From Pseudomonadota bacterium (GTDB lineage: Bacteria > Pseudomonadota > Gammaproteobacteria > Burkholderiales > JAJZQI01): a stretch of 36,338 nt of DNA. The stretch's first letter is position 1. Each line of letters starts with the position of its first letter. A program made the position numbers and the translations under genes. Below the pieces are notes generated by a model. The model was given only the letters and a program-made list of their open reading frames with translations, made no database searches and was not told where the DNA came from. Positions 27,292-35,442 of this stretch are shown piece after piece. The DNA lies in assembly GCA_021851875.1 (NCBI GenBank), contig JAJZQI010000007.1, positions 91,800 to 128,137 on the forward strand. The letters run 5' to 3'.

Positions 27292-27981
27292 ATGCAGGTG
27301 CAGGACTGGTGGCATATTTTGGCAAACGATATATACAGTGTGATCGCATCGCTGCTTTTGCTGGCCGTTTATCACATTTATCTGTTTCGCAAAGTGAGAA
27401 AAAATCCGGCCTATACCGTACAGGCCGTCAATGCCATGGCCCGCACCCTGTGGGTCGAAAACATCATGCGGGAAGGCAAGGACATTCTGGCGGTGCAAAC
27501 CCTGCGCAACTCGACCATGGCCGCCACTTTCCTGGCTTCGACCGCGGTGCTGCTGATCATCGGGGTGTTGACGCTGACCGGTCGTGGCGATGAAATCAGC
27601 CAGTCCTGGAAATCGCTCAACTTGTTCGGCGCGCTCAATATGGAGCTGTTCCTGACCAAGCTGCTGGTGATGCTGCTGGACCTGTTTGCGTCTTTCTTCG
27701 CCTTTTCCATGTCGATCCGCCTTTACAATCACGTGGGTTTCATGATCAATGTGCCGCTCAAGCTCAACCACAAGGTGATCGACCCGCATCATGTGGCGAC
27801 CCATCTCAATCGCGCCGGCAAGTACTACAGCATCGGCATGCGTACCTATTACTTTCTGGTGCCGATGGTTTTCTGGCTGTTCGGTCCGCATCTGATGGTG
27901 CTGTCGACGGTTGCGCTGGTCTTCGTGCTGTATAACGTTGATCGCGCGCCCAAGAGCTTCCGCGAGGAAGTGGTTGCTTAG
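27292..27981 (+). CDS. DUF599 family integral membrane protein
   Basis: The 229-residue protein has about four membrane segments (roughly 10-25, 76-98, 125-150 and 185-210). Typical DUF599 features are seen: an early IYSVIASLLLLAVYHIYLF, WVENIMREGKDILAVQTLRNSTMAATFLAST and a C-terminal GMRTYYFLVPMVFWLFGPHLMV. Its function is unknown. I set the start at the ATG at 27292, which is preceded by AGAAAGG; an upstream in-frame start at 27193 would fall in the structured leader. A bidirectional terminator follows at 28019-28045. Confidence 0.9.
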   Translation: MQVQDWWHILANDIYSVIASLLLLAVYHIYLFRKVRKNPAYTVQAVNAMARTLWVENIMREGKDILAVQTLRNSTMAATFLASTAVLLIIGVLTLTGRGDEISQSWKSLNLFGALNMELFLTKLLVMLLDLFASFFAFSMSIRLYNHVGFMINVPLKLNHKVIDPHHVATHLNRAGKYYSIGMRTYYFLVPMVFWLFGPHLMVLSTVALVFVLYNVDRAPKSFREEVVA

Positions 27982-28018
27982 GAGGGTCGTAGGCGTGCGA
28001 AGGCGCGCCAGGCAATAA

Positions 28019-28045
28019 AAAGCGCCCCGCATTGCGGGGCGCTTT
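28019..28045. terminator. Bidirectional intrinsic terminator between DUF599 and yjfB
   Basis: AAAGCGCCCCGC (28019-28030) pairs perfectly with GCGGGGCGCTTT (28034-28045) around an ATT loop. A/T flanks on both sides make it usable by both convergent genes. Confidence 0.88.
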
Positions 28046-28065
28046 GATTTGGCATGTCGGGCGGG

Positions 28066-28260
28066 TCAGGCCTTGACGCTGATGTTGTGGCCGAGCGAAC
28101 CGAACGGTGCGGTCTTCTGCGGTTCCGGCAGAGAATTGATCAAGCTCATGGCAGTAGCGGCCTGAGTGTACAAGGCTTTGTTCAGCACCTGAGCGCTGAT
28201 CTGGTCGAACTGCTGGCTGTTTACCACGCTGCTTACGGCGCTTGATTGCGAAATATCCAT
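28066..28260 (-). CDS. YjfB-family putative motility protein
   Basis: The 64-residue protein starts MDISQSSAVSSVV at 28260, with GGAG seven bases upstream; a longer start at 28314 has no such site. The S/A/Q-rich N-terminus, LNKALYTQAATAMSLINSLP core and short tail fit the YjfB (PF14070) family of small proteins associated with flagellar motility. It has no signal peptide. The gene is isolated, divergent from mpl. Motility is consistent with the chemotaxis transducer encoded at 32497-33672. Confidence 0.78.
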   Translation of the reverse strand: MDISQSSAVSSVVNSQQFDQISAQVLNKALYTQAATAMSLINSLPEPQKTAPFGSLGHNISVKA

Positions 28261-28279
28261 GATGTTTCTCCACTGTCTC

Positions 28280-28345
28280 GCTTCAAGTGAAGCATTTATA
28301 TTTCCCTGTGTCAAGAAAATATTGCAGGGAAATCCCTGTTAGAAT
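28280..28345. promoter_or_regulatory. Inverted-repeat-rich control region between yjfB and mpl
   Basis: Reading the plus strand, GCTTCA-AG-TGAAGC lies at 28280-28293. ATTTCCCTG (28300-28308) and CAGGGAAAT (28325-28333) form a perfect 9-base inverted repeat 16 bases apart, and the right arm also pairs with TCCCTG (28333-28338). A minus-strand TTGACA (28309-28314) could serve yjfB. A plus-strand TAGAAT (28340-28345) could be the -10 of mpl, without a -35. The TTTCCCTG units look like an operator group. Confidence 0.42.
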
Positions 28346-28373
28346 TGCGCTTTTGCCAAATCCAGACGTATTC

Positions 28374-29726
28374 ATGCATATTCATATTCTCGGAATTTGC
28401 GGCACTTTCATGGGCGGGGTCGCAGTCCTGGCCCAGCAGGCAGGGCACAGCGTGACCGGTTGCGACGCCAATGTCTATCCTCCCATGAGCACACAGCTCG
28501 AAGCGCAGGGCATTCGCCTGACCGAGGGCTTTGATCCGGCGCAGGTCAAGCTGCAGCCGGATTTGTTCGTGATCGGCAATGTGGTGTCGCGCGGCAATCC
28601 GCTGATGGAAGAAATCCTCAATCGCGGTTTGCCTTACGTGTCGGGGCCGCAGTGGCTGGCGGAAAACATTCTGCGCGACAAATGGGTGCTGGCGGTGGCG
28701 GGCACGCACGGCAAAACCACCACGACCTCCATGCTCAGCTGGATTTTGCAGTACGCTAACCTCAACCCCGGGTTCCTGGTCGGCGGCGTGCCGCAGAATT
28801 TCGGTGTGTCGGCACGCCATAGCGATTCGCCGTTCTTTGTGGTGGAGGCGGACGAATACGACACGGCCTTCTTCGACAAGCGTTCGAAATTCGTGCATTA
28901 CCATCCCCGCACCGCGATTCTGAATAATCTTGAATACGACCATGCGGACATTTTCCCCGATCTTTCCGCCATCGAGACGCAGTTCCATCATCTGGTGCGT
29001 ACCATTCCCGGCAATGGCTTGATCGTGGCAAACGGTTCCGAGGACAGCCTGCAGCGTGTGCTGGCGCGCGGTGCATGGACGCCGGTGGAATATTTCGGCG
29101 GCACGGCCGGCTGGCAAGCGGCCAATGTGAGCAATGAGGGCTTTGCCGTGCTGTTTGGGGGTGTCGAGCAGGGACGGGTGCAGTGGGATCTGCTCGGCGA
29201 ACACAATCGCAACAACGCGCTCGCCGCCATCGCCGCCGCCCGCCATGCCGGGGTGCCCGCCGCTGTGGCATGCGAGGCGTTGAGCAGGTTCGAGAATGTG
29301 AAGCGCCGCATGGAAGTGCGCGGCACGGTCAATGGCGTGACCGTGTACGACGATTTTGCCCACCATCCCACCGCCATCGCCACGACGCTGGCCGGTTTGC
29401 GGGCAAAAGCGGGTAGCGCCCGCATCCTCGCCGTGCTGGAGCCGCGTTCCAATACCATGCGGTTGGGCGTGATGAAGGATCAGCTGGCGCTCAGTCTGGC
29501 CGAGGCCGATGCCGTTTATTGCTACGCCGCGCCCAGCCTGGGCTGGGATGCCGCCGGGGCGCTGGCGGCACTGGCCGGTAAGGCCGTGGTGGCGCATGAC
29601 ATCGACCAGCTGGCGCAGCAGGTGGCGGCTGCGGCGCAGCCGGGCGACCAGCTGCTGGTGATGAGCAATGGCGGTTTCGGCGGCATTCATGCCAAGCTGC
29701 TGAGCTTGCTGGCGGGGGCTCTATGA
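28374..29726 (+). CDS. mpl: UDP-MurNAc:L-Ala-gamma-D-Glu-meso-DAP ligase (peptidoglycan recycling)
   Basis: Mpl joins recycled tripeptide to UDP-MurNAc, bypassing three Mur ligase steps. The 450-residue protein begins MHIHILGICGTFMGGVAVLA. It has the ATP loop AGTHGKTTTTSMLSW (about 108-122), the Mpl-type VVEADEYDTAFFDKRSKFVHY and the C-terminal VYDDFAHHPTAIATTLAGLR. I chose the ATG at 28374; an upstream in-frame ATG at 28287 would run through the inverted repeats. It complements AmpG encoded at 22338-23711. Its stop overlaps the ribonuclease start by 4 bases. Confidence 0.96.
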   Translation: MHIHILGICGTFMGGVAVLAQQAGHSVTGCDANVYPPMSTQLEAQGIRLTEGFDPAQVKLQPDLFVIGNVVSRGNPLMEEILNRGLPYVSGPQWLAENILRDKWVLAVAGTHGKTTTTSMLSWILQYANLNPGFLVGGVPQNFGVSARHSDSPFFVVEADEYDTAFFDKRSKFVHYHPRTAILNNLEYDHADIFPDLSAIETQFHHLVRTIPGNGLIVANGSEDSLQRVLARGAWTPVEYFGGTAGWQAANVSNEGFAVLFGGVEQGRVQWDLLGEHNRNNALAAIAAARHAGVPAAVACEALSRFENVKRRMEVRGTVNGVTVYDDFAHHPTAIATTLAGLRAKAGSARILAVLEPRSNTMRLGVMKDQLALSLAEADAVYCYAAPSLGWDAAGALAALAGKAVVAHDIDQLAQQVAAAAQPGDQLLVMSNGGFGGIHAKLLSLLAGAL

Positions 29727-31582
29727 GCCAGTTTGTATTGTATGAAGAAGACGGCGGTTTCAAGGCCGCCACGGTGATGACCGACGCGGACAGTTCGCTG
29801 CAGGTGGAAACGCCCCACGGCAAGCGCTCCAAGATCAAGTCCAGTGCCGTCCTGCTGCGTTTCAAGTCGCCCGGCGCGGCTGAGCTGATGACTGCGGCGC
29901 AGACAGTGGCCGAGGCAGCCGATGCGGATTTCCTCTGGGAAGTGTCCGGTCAGGAAGAATTCGGTTTCATCGATCTGGCGCGCGACTACTTCGGCCAGGA
30001 GCCGAGTGCGCCGGAAGCCGCCGGTATTCTGCTGAAACTGCATGCCTCGCCGATGCACTTTTACAAAAAAGGCAAGGGCCGTTACAAGCCGGCGCCAGCC
30101 GAATCGCTGGCGGCGGCCAAGGCCGGCGTGGAGAAAAAACGCCTGCAGGCCGAGCAGATGGCCGGCTGGGTCAGCCAGCTGGTCGGCGGTCAGTTGCCTG
30201 ACGCGCTGGCCGGCAAATTGTCGATGCTGCTGTATCGGCCGGACCGCAATACCCTGGAAGTGAAGGCGCTGGAAGAAGCCTGCCAGCAGACCGGCCTGAC
30301 GGCGCGGCAGCTGCTGGAAAAATGCGGCGCCATTCCCTCGCCGCACGACTACCACCTGAATGCCTTCTTGTTCGAGCACTTCCCCGGCGGCACGGATTTT
30401 CCCGCCGAGCTGCCGCACGAGGCGCCGGGCGACTTGCCGCTGGCCGATGCGCAGGCATTCAGTATCGACGACGCTTCAACTACCGAAATCGACGATGCCT
30501 TCTCGCTGGTCAAGCGGGCCAACGGCAGCTGGCGTTTGGGCATCCATATCGCCGTGCCGGCGCTGGGCATCCTGCCCGCAAGCCCGATGGACAAGATCGG
30601 CGTAAAGCGTCTTTCGACGGTGTACATGCCGGGCAACAAGATCACCATGTTGCCCGAGTCGCTGATTCAGGATTACACGCTGCAGGAAGGCAGGGTGTGC
30701 CCGGCGCTGTCGCTCTATGTCGATTTTGATCCGGCGAGCGGGGTGGTGTCGGCCGCCGAGTCGCGGGCGGAAAGAATCGAAATCGCCGCCAACCTGCGAC
30801 ATGAAAACCTAGACCGGATTTTTACCGAAGCAACTGCCCAGGCAAGAAGTGTCGACACGCCTTTTGGCGCGGAACTGGCCGAACTGTGGCATTTCGCCGG
30901 CCGGCTGGAAGCGGGCCGCATGGCGCAGGGCGCGGGCACCATTCAGGCGGTCGATTACAGTTTTCGTTTCGACGCGAATGGTCATATCGCCATCGTGCCG
31001 CGCGTGCGCGGCAACCCGGTCGACAAGGTGGTGTCGGAGCTGATGATTCTGGCCAACTCGCAATGGGCCAAGGGCCTGGCCGAAGCGGATGTGCCGGCGA
31101 TTTTCCGCAGCCAGCAGGGCGGCAAGGTGCGCATGTCGACCAATCCGGGCAAGCATCAGGGACTGGGCGTGAGCCATTATTTCTGGGCCACGTCGCCTTT
31201 GCGCCGCTATGTCGACCTGGTCAACCAGCGCCAGCTGCTGGCCTGGCTGGGCGGCACACCGTTGCCCTATGCGGCCAACAGCACCGATCTGTTTTCCATC
31301 ATCCGCGACTTCGATGTGGCGTACGATGCCTACAATCAGTTTCAGCGCGGCATGGAGCGCTACTGGTGCTTGCGTTATATCGCGCAGGAAAACATGGACG
31401 AACTGACCGGGGTGGTGCTGAAGGAAAATCTGCTGCGGGTGGACGGCATGCCGTTGGTAACCCGCGTTCCCGGCATGCCCGAGCAGGCGCCGGGTACACG
31501 GGTGCGGATAAAGGTGGGGCCGATGGATCTGCTCGAGCGCGAGCTCGAGCTGCAATTTATTGCCGCCGTGCCGGCTGCCTAG
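29723..31582 (+). CDS. RNB-domain ribonuclease (RNase II/R family)
   Basis: The 619-residue protein is a 3' to 5' exoribonuclease of the RNB family. The catalytic acidic cluster is seen in SIDDASTTEIDDAFSL (about residues 248-263), followed by MLPESLIQDYTLQEGRVCPALSLYVDF, SELMILANSQWAKGLAE and the conserved SHYFWATSPLRRYVDLVNQRQLLAWLGG. The N-terminal 240 residues are lineage-specific and not a clear cold-shock pair. The C-terminus looks like a shortened S1/OB fold. The length is close to RNase II, but the N-terminal difference is a reason not to name it rnb. It overlaps mpl by 4 bases and is probably co-translated. Confidence 0.92.
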   Translation: MSQFVLYEEDGGFKAATVMTDADSSLQVETPHGKRSKIKSSAVLLRFKSPGAAELMTAAQTVAEAADADFLWEVSGQEEFGFIDLARDYFGQEPSAPEAAGILLKLHASPMHFYKKGKGRYKPAPAESLAAAKAGVEKKRLQAEQMAGWVSQLVGGQLPDALAGKLSMLLYRPDRNTLEVKALEEACQQTGLTARQLLEKCGAIPSPHDYHLNAFLFEHFPGGTDFPAELPHEAPGDLPLADAQAFSIDDASTTEIDDAFSLVKRANGSWRLGIHIAVPALGILPASPMDKIGVKRLSTVYMPGNKITMLPESLIQDYTLQEGRVCPALSLYVDFDPASGVVSAAESRAERIEIAANLRHENLDRIFTEATAQARSVDTPFGAELAELWHFAGRLEAGRMAQGAGTIQAVDYSFRFDANGHIAIVPRVRGNPVDKVVSELMILANSQWAKGLAEADVPAIFRSQQGGKVRMSTNPGKHQGLGVSHYFWATSPLRRYVDLVNQRQLLAWLGGTPLPYAANSTDLFSIIRDFDVAYDAYNQFQRGMERYWCLRYIAQENMDELTGVVLKENLLRVDGMPLVTRVPGMPEQAPGTRVRIKVGPMDLLERELELQFIAAVPAA

Positions 31583-31603
31583 TATTTGGCATACAATGCA
31601 TTC

Positions 31604-32485
31604 ATGTTGATGACACGCGACTTTTCATCTATTGGCTCTCCCCGCTTGCTGATGGCGTTGCTGGCATCCGCTCTGCTGCACGCGGCGGTGATTCTCGGGC
31701 TCGGTTTCAAGGCGCCGGAGTTGCTGAAAACGCCTAATGACAAGGGGGCGCTCGAGCTGGTGCTGGTTAACAGCAAGCACGCCCGCGCGCCGAATAAGGC
31801 GGATGCCTTGGCCCAGGCCAACCTGGACGGCGGCGGGAACACCGATGAGGAGCGTCATGCCAAGACGCCTTTGCCTTATGAGCAGCAAGCGGATCAAGGT
31901 AGTGAGCTTGATCAAAAGAAAGCGGCGGTGCGTCAGCTTGACCAGCAGGCGCAGCAGCTGCTGAGTCAGATCAAAACATCCACGCCCGTTCCTGTGGAAT
32001 CGCCGCGCCCGACCCCGTCGCGCGACGGCACGGTGCCCGATGGGGCGGATCTGGTGCGGCGCAGTCTGGAGCTGGCCAGGCTGGAAGGGCAGATAGCCAA
32101 AGAGTGGGACACTTATCAGAAGCGCCCAAAACGGCAGTTCGTCGGTGCCAGAACGAGTGAATACGCTTTTGCCCGTTATGTTGAAGATTGGCGGGCCAAG
32201 GTCGAGCGGGTGGGTAATCTGAACTATCCGCAAGCGGCACGCGATCAGAAGCTGTACGGCAGCCTCAAGCTGACCGTTTCGATTCGCGCCGACGGGAGTC
32301 TGGAGGGGGTGACGATAGACCGGTCTTCCGGTTATAAGGTGCTGGACGATGCCGCCGTCAACATCGTCCGGCTGGCGGCGCCCTATTCGGCCTTTCCGGA
32401 CGACATGCGCAGCAAGGTTGATATTCTCGGCATCACCCGAACCTGGACATTTACCCGCGCCGACCAGTGGGCCAGCGGGGACTGA
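31604..32485 (+). CDS. TonB-family energy transducer-like protein
   Basis: The 293-residue protein has a cytoplasmic start, one membrane helix (about residues 13-32) and a long, charged periplasmic spacer rich in Lys, Gln and Pro (about 35-195). A TonB C-terminal domain ends it (about 205-285: VGNLNYPQAARDQKLYGSLKLTVSIRADGSL, then the SSGYKVLDDAAVNIV motif). TonB-family proteins pass energy from the ExbBD motor to outer-membrane receptors. Neither exbBD nor a receptor is nearby. The start is uncertain (ATG at 31604 or 31610), with no good ribosome binding site at either. It is convergent with the chemotaxis gene, 11 bases apart. Confidence 0.88.
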   Translation: MLMTRDFSSIGSPRLLMALLASALLHAAVILGLGFKAPELLKTPNDKGALELVLVNSKHARAPNKADALAQANLDGGGNTDEERHAKTPLPYEQQADQGSELDQKKAAVRQLDQQAQQLLSQIKTSTPVPVESPRPTPSRDGTVPDGADLVRRSLELARLEGQIAKEWDTYQKRPKRQFVGARTSEYAFARYVEDWRAKVERVGNLNYPQAARDQKLYGSLKLTVSIRADGSLEGVTIDRSSGYKVLDDAAVNIVRLAAPYSAFPDDMRSKVDILGITRTWTFTRADQWASGD

Positions 32486-32496
32486 GCCGGGTCCGG

Positions 32497-33672
32497 TCAG
32501 AACAGCTCGACTCCGCCTTTTCCCTCATCGGCGGCCCTTTCGGTGGAGGCTTGCTGAATCCAGCGGTCGCGGATGATTATGATTTCCTGCTGCAGGTTGC
32601 TCAGCAGGCCCGGGTCGGCCGTGCTGTCATCCCGTAGTTTGGCCAGGTCGTACATCATGCCGCGCAACTGCACCAGGTCTCTTTGCGCTGTTTCCATGGC
32701 TTGTTGCGCGATGTCCTCGAATTGCAGAACCCGTACGGCATTGTTCAGGGAAGCGGTGACTTCTGTGCCGATGTCCATGATTTCACCAATTTTGAGCGAG
32801 AAGAAGACGTTTAACGCTTCGCGCGCCTCGATCAGCTGCTGCAAGCGGTTTTTGCCGACATCCAGAATGGACAGGTCGAGCGATGCCATTTCCTGTACCG
32901 TGTCGCGCGCCCGCCCCATCGCATCCTTCGCGCCATGCACACGCTGAAAAATCTGTTCGTTGAATTCCGCCGCTCGTGTGGACAGTTTGCGCACTTCGTC
33001 GGCCACCACGGCAAATCCGCGCCCGGCTTCGCCGGCGCGGGCGGCCTCGATGGCGGCGTTCAGCGCGAGCAGATTGGTCTGGCTGGTGAGTGAGCGGATG
33101 TTCTCCAGCAAGGCGAACACGCTGTCCATTTCCGTCACCATGTCGCTCATGCTGGTGGACATATCCCGACTTTGCATGCGCATGCGGGTCAGAATGCCGA
33201 TGAATTCCTCCATCAGCTTGCCCATGTCTTCGGCCAGTTGGCGCACATTGCCGCTTTCGCCGCCGCCGGTGGACATTTCTTCGATCATGTTGGTGATGAT
33301 CAGATCGTTCTGCTCAACCAGCTGTCCCATTGAGGCAAAGTCGTCGATCAGTTGCTGGGTGGAGGTGCGCACCTGATTTTGTACCAGAATGATGCGGTCG
33401 GACACTTCCACCATCTGTTCCATGTAGATTTTGTCGATTTCCGCGTAGGCGTGCATGCAGCTCAAGGGCGTATTGCTTTGGCTGTGTGCCGACTCTGCCT
33501 GGCCGCGCCGGCTGTCCCGTCGGCCGCGCACGATGGACGCCAGGCTGGTGGCCAGCAGCAGCGCCGCAAGAATGAGACGAGGAATGGGGGGAGTGGCGAG
33601 GATTTCGCAAAGCAGCAGGGCAAGTGCAAGCAGCATAGAAGCTGTATTCAGAAGATATTTTAGATTGCTCAC
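32497..33672 (-). CDS. Short methyl-accepting chemotaxis transducer without a periplasmic sensor domain
   Basis: The 391-residue protein has two adjacent membrane helices (about 9-27 and 31-50) with only a few residues between them. A cytoplasmic coiled coil follows, then the signalling tip [21 protein letters not shown] (about 195-215) and [11 protein letters not shown]. The return arm ends with [19 protein letters not shown], a motif seen in short transducers, and lacks a CheR-tethering pentapeptide. With no ligand domain between the helices it may sense an intracellular or membrane state. The start is a GTG at 33672. It is transcribed away from marR, sharing a 206-base control region. Confidence 0.93.
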   Translation of the reverse strand: MSNLKYLLNTASMLLALALLLCEILATPPIPRLILAALLLATSLASIVRGRRDSRRGQAESAHSQSNTPLSCMHAYAEIDKIYMEQMVEVSDRIILVQNQVRTSTQQLIDDFASMGQLVEQNDLIITNMIEEMSTGGGESGNVRQLAEDMGKLMEEFIGILTRMRMQSRDMSTSMSDMVTEMDSVFALLENIRSLTSQTNLLALNAAIEAARAGEAGRGFAVVADEVRKLSTRAAEFNEQIFQRVHGAKDAMGRARDTVQEMASLDLSILDVGKNRLQQLIEAREALNVFFSLKIGEIMDIGTEVTASLNNAVRVLQFEDIAQQAMETAQRDLVQLRGMMYDLAKLRDDSTADPGLLSNLQQEIIIIRDRWIQQASTERAADEGKGGVELF

Positions 33673-33751
33673 TCAGACGCCTTCTGACTTGCCTTGAATT
33701 GTTATTCGTTTTTCATTGTAGACGAAAAATCATGGCCGTCGACCCGATGTG

Positions 33752-33766
33752 TTTCACTACGTGAAA
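33752..33766. promoter_or_regulatory. Palindrome in the control region of the chemotaxis gene and marR
   Basis: TTTCAC (33752-33757) and GTGAAA (33761-33766) are perfect inverted arms around TAC. The site is about 85 bases upstream of the chemotaxis start and 40 upstream of the marR -35. It differs from the marR palindromes, so a second regulator may act here. Confidence 0.3.
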
Positions 33767-33804
33767 TGATCGATGTTGCAACAAAAATACCGTTCGATTT
33801 TTTC

Positions 33805-33847
33805 TTGCCGTACGGCGGTAATGCGGCTATATTGTACTAATTAGTAC
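33805..33847 (+). promoter_or_regulatory. marR promoter with overlapping palindromic operator
   Basis: TTGCCG (33805-33810) and TATATT (33828-33833) are spaced by 17 bases, a good sigma-70 promoter. The perfect 14-base palindrome GTACTAATTAGTAC (33834-33847) follows directly and covers the expected start site. A second overlapping palindrome, TTAGTACTAA, lies at 33841-33850. This is a typical layout for a self-repressing MarR operator, about 30 bases before the marR ATG. Confidence 0.75.
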
Positions 33848-33878
33848 TAAATATTGTCTGCTTTTTGGATGTATATAT

Positions 33879-34337
33879 ATGAATAAACCGGGATTTCTGC
33901 CTGTTTTGCGGGCGCTGGCGGAATGCTATCAGTCGTTCGAGCATTACTCTGCCCGGCATATCCGGCAATTCGGCCTGACCCCGCCGCAGTTCGATATTGT
34001 CGCCACGCTGGGCAACACGGATGGCATGACGTTCCGCCAGCTGGGCGAGCGCACGCTGATCACCAAGGGCACGCTGACCGGGGTGGTGGATCGACTGGAA
34101 AAGCAGGGTCTGGTCGTGCGCCGGGAAAATCCGTCCGATGGCCGCAGTCAGCGCGTGTGCCTCACGGTTGCGGGGCAGACCCTGTTCGAGCGGGTTTTTC
34201 CGGCTCATCTGGCGTATCTCGCAACGGTATTCGAGGGGCGCTTGAATGCGCAGGAACTGCAAACACTGGGCCGCCTGCTGCATGGGTTGCGCGAGAGTTT
34301 CGGTCAGGCCAACGGATTGGAGGATGAGCATGAATGA
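33879..34337 (+). CDS. MarR family transcriptional regulator
   Basis: The 152-residue protein has the MarR winged helix: GLTPPQFDIVATLGNTDGMTFRQLGERTLITKGTLTGVVDRLEKQGLVVRRENPSDGRSQRVCLT (about residues 30-95), including the wing arginines and DGRS tip. N- and C-terminal helices for dimerisation flank it. It probably represses its own operon by binding the palindromes at 33834-33850. The ligand is unknown. The gene overlaps the cytochrome b561 gene by 8 bases. Confidence 0.94.
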   Translation: MNKPGFLPVLRALAECYQSFEHYSARHIRQFGLTPPQFDIVATLGNTDGMTFRQLGERTLITKGTLTGVVDRLEKQGLVVRRENPSDGRSQRVCLTVAGQTLFERVFPAHLAYLATVFEGRLNAQELQTLGRLLHGLRESFGQANGLEDEHE

Positions 34338-34872
34338 GCACTATGGCGCAGTGGCGCGCGGCTTTCACTGGGCAATGGCGTTGCTGGTGCTGCTGGCGCT
34401 GGCGCTGGGTGAGGTGATGACCGAGCTGCCGGTTTCGCCACAGCGGCTGGAGATATACAGCTACCACAAATGGGTGGGTGTGACTGTGCTGGGGCTGGTG
34501 CTGGTGCGCTTGCTGTGGCGTTTGGCGCACCGCCCGCCCGCCTTGCCGGCCGGCGTGCCGCTGTGGGAGCAGCGGGTGGCGCACGTGACGCATTGGGTGC
34601 TTTATCTATTGATGTTCCTGGTGCCGTTGAGCGGCTGGCTGATGAGCTCGGCCAAAGGCTTTCCGGTCGTCTACCTCGGTATCTGGCAATTGCCGGACAT
34701 GCTGGGGAAGGACAAGGCTCTGGGGCACCTGTTGGAAAACGTCCACGCGGTGCTGGCGAACGGTCTGTTGACACTGGTTGGCTTGCATGTGGCGGCAGCC
34801 CTGAAACATCATTTTATCGATCGGGATGAGGTTCTTGCACGCATGGTGCCGCATTTGCGGCGGAAAGGTTGA
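34330..34872 (+). CDS. Cytochrome b561 family membrane protein
   Basis: The 180-residue protein has four membrane helices and the b561-type histidines: H13 (ARGFHWAMALLV), H46 (YSYHKWVGV), and histidines in ENVHAVLANGLL and GLHVAAALKHHF, able to bind two hemes. It ends with IDRDEVLARMVP as other members do. I chose the ATG at 34330 because GGAGG is 6 bases upstream; the ATG at 34324 is too close. Pairing with yceI resembles the yceJ-yceI pair of E. coli, where the b561 homologue probably moves electrons from quinol. Confidence 0.93.
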   Translation: MNEHYGAVARGFHWAMALLVLLALALGEVMTELPVSPQRLEIYSYHKWVGVTVLGLVLVRLLWRLAHRPPALPAGVPLWEQRVAHVTHWVLYLLMFLVPLSGWLMSSAKGFPVVYLGIWQLPDMLGKDKALGHLLENVHAVLANGLLTLVGLHVAAALKHHFIDRDEVLARMVPHLRRKG

Positions 34873-34874
34873 AG

Positions 34875-35423
34875 ATGAAGAAACTGCTTTGGCTGCTGTT
34901 ATTGTCGGTTTTGCCGGCGCAGGCACAACAGCTGGTGGTGCCGGAGAAAAGCAAAATCAGCTTTGTCTACCGGCAGATGAATGTGCCGGCTGAGGGCGTA
35001 TTCGGCAAATTTCAGGCGACCGCCCGCTTTGATCCGGTTGCGCCGAATGCGGCCCAGGCGAGTCTGGTGATCAGTCCTGCCAGCATCGATACCAGCAGTG
35101 ATGAAGGCAATGAAATTGCCGTCGGGCAAGACTGGTTTGATGCGAAACGCTACCCGGAGGTGAGGTTTGTCGCCACCAGGGTGGCGCCGGCCGGCACGGG
35201 CCGTTATGCCCTGTGGGGCAATTTGACCGTGAAGGGCCGGACGCGGCCGGTAAGCGCCTACTTTACGGCAAAGCGTGAGGGGAGCGATGGCTGGCGGCTG
35301 GACGGCAGTGTGCCGCTGAAACGTTTGGATTTTGCGCTGGGTGAGGGTGACTGGAAAGACACCGCCACTCTGGCAAATACGGTGGAAGTGAAGTTCAGTA
35401 TGCTGCTGACCGGGCAGCCTTAA
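34875..35423 (+). CDS. YceI family periplasmic protein (first copy)
   Basis: The 182-residue protein has a signal peptide (residues 1-17, ending QAQA) and a YceI lipocalin-like fold: ISFVYRQMNVPAEGVFGKFQATARFDP, SPASIDTSSDEGNEIAVGQDWFDAKRYPEVRFVATRV and GNLTVKGRTRPVSAYFTA. The family binds isoprenoid chains such as quinones. It is a member of the variant group with a long VGQDWF loop. It starts 2 bases after the b561 stop, so co-expression is certain in practice. Confidence 0.92.
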   Translation: MKKLLWLLLLSVLPAQAQQLVVPEKSKISFVYRQMNVPAEGVFGKFQATARFDPVAPNAAQASLVISPASIDTSSDEGNEIAVGQDWFDAKRYPEVRFVATRVAPAGTGRYALWGNLTVKGRTRPVSAYFTAKREGSDGWRLDGSVPLKRLDFALGEGDWKDTATLANTVEVKFSMLLTGQP

Positions 35424-35442
35424 CTCTTTAGGAGAAAGTTAA

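Noticed and set aside
28311-29690. 459-residue minus-strand frame opposite mpl
   Set aside because: It mirrors mpl and has no family signature; mpl itself is beyond doubt.
33879-34337. OhrR-type peroxide sensor because of a cysteine near residue 16
   Set aside because: The spacing from this cysteine to the Pro-Gln-Phe of the next helix is about 20 residues rather than about 27 as in OhrR, and no ohr gene is adjacent.
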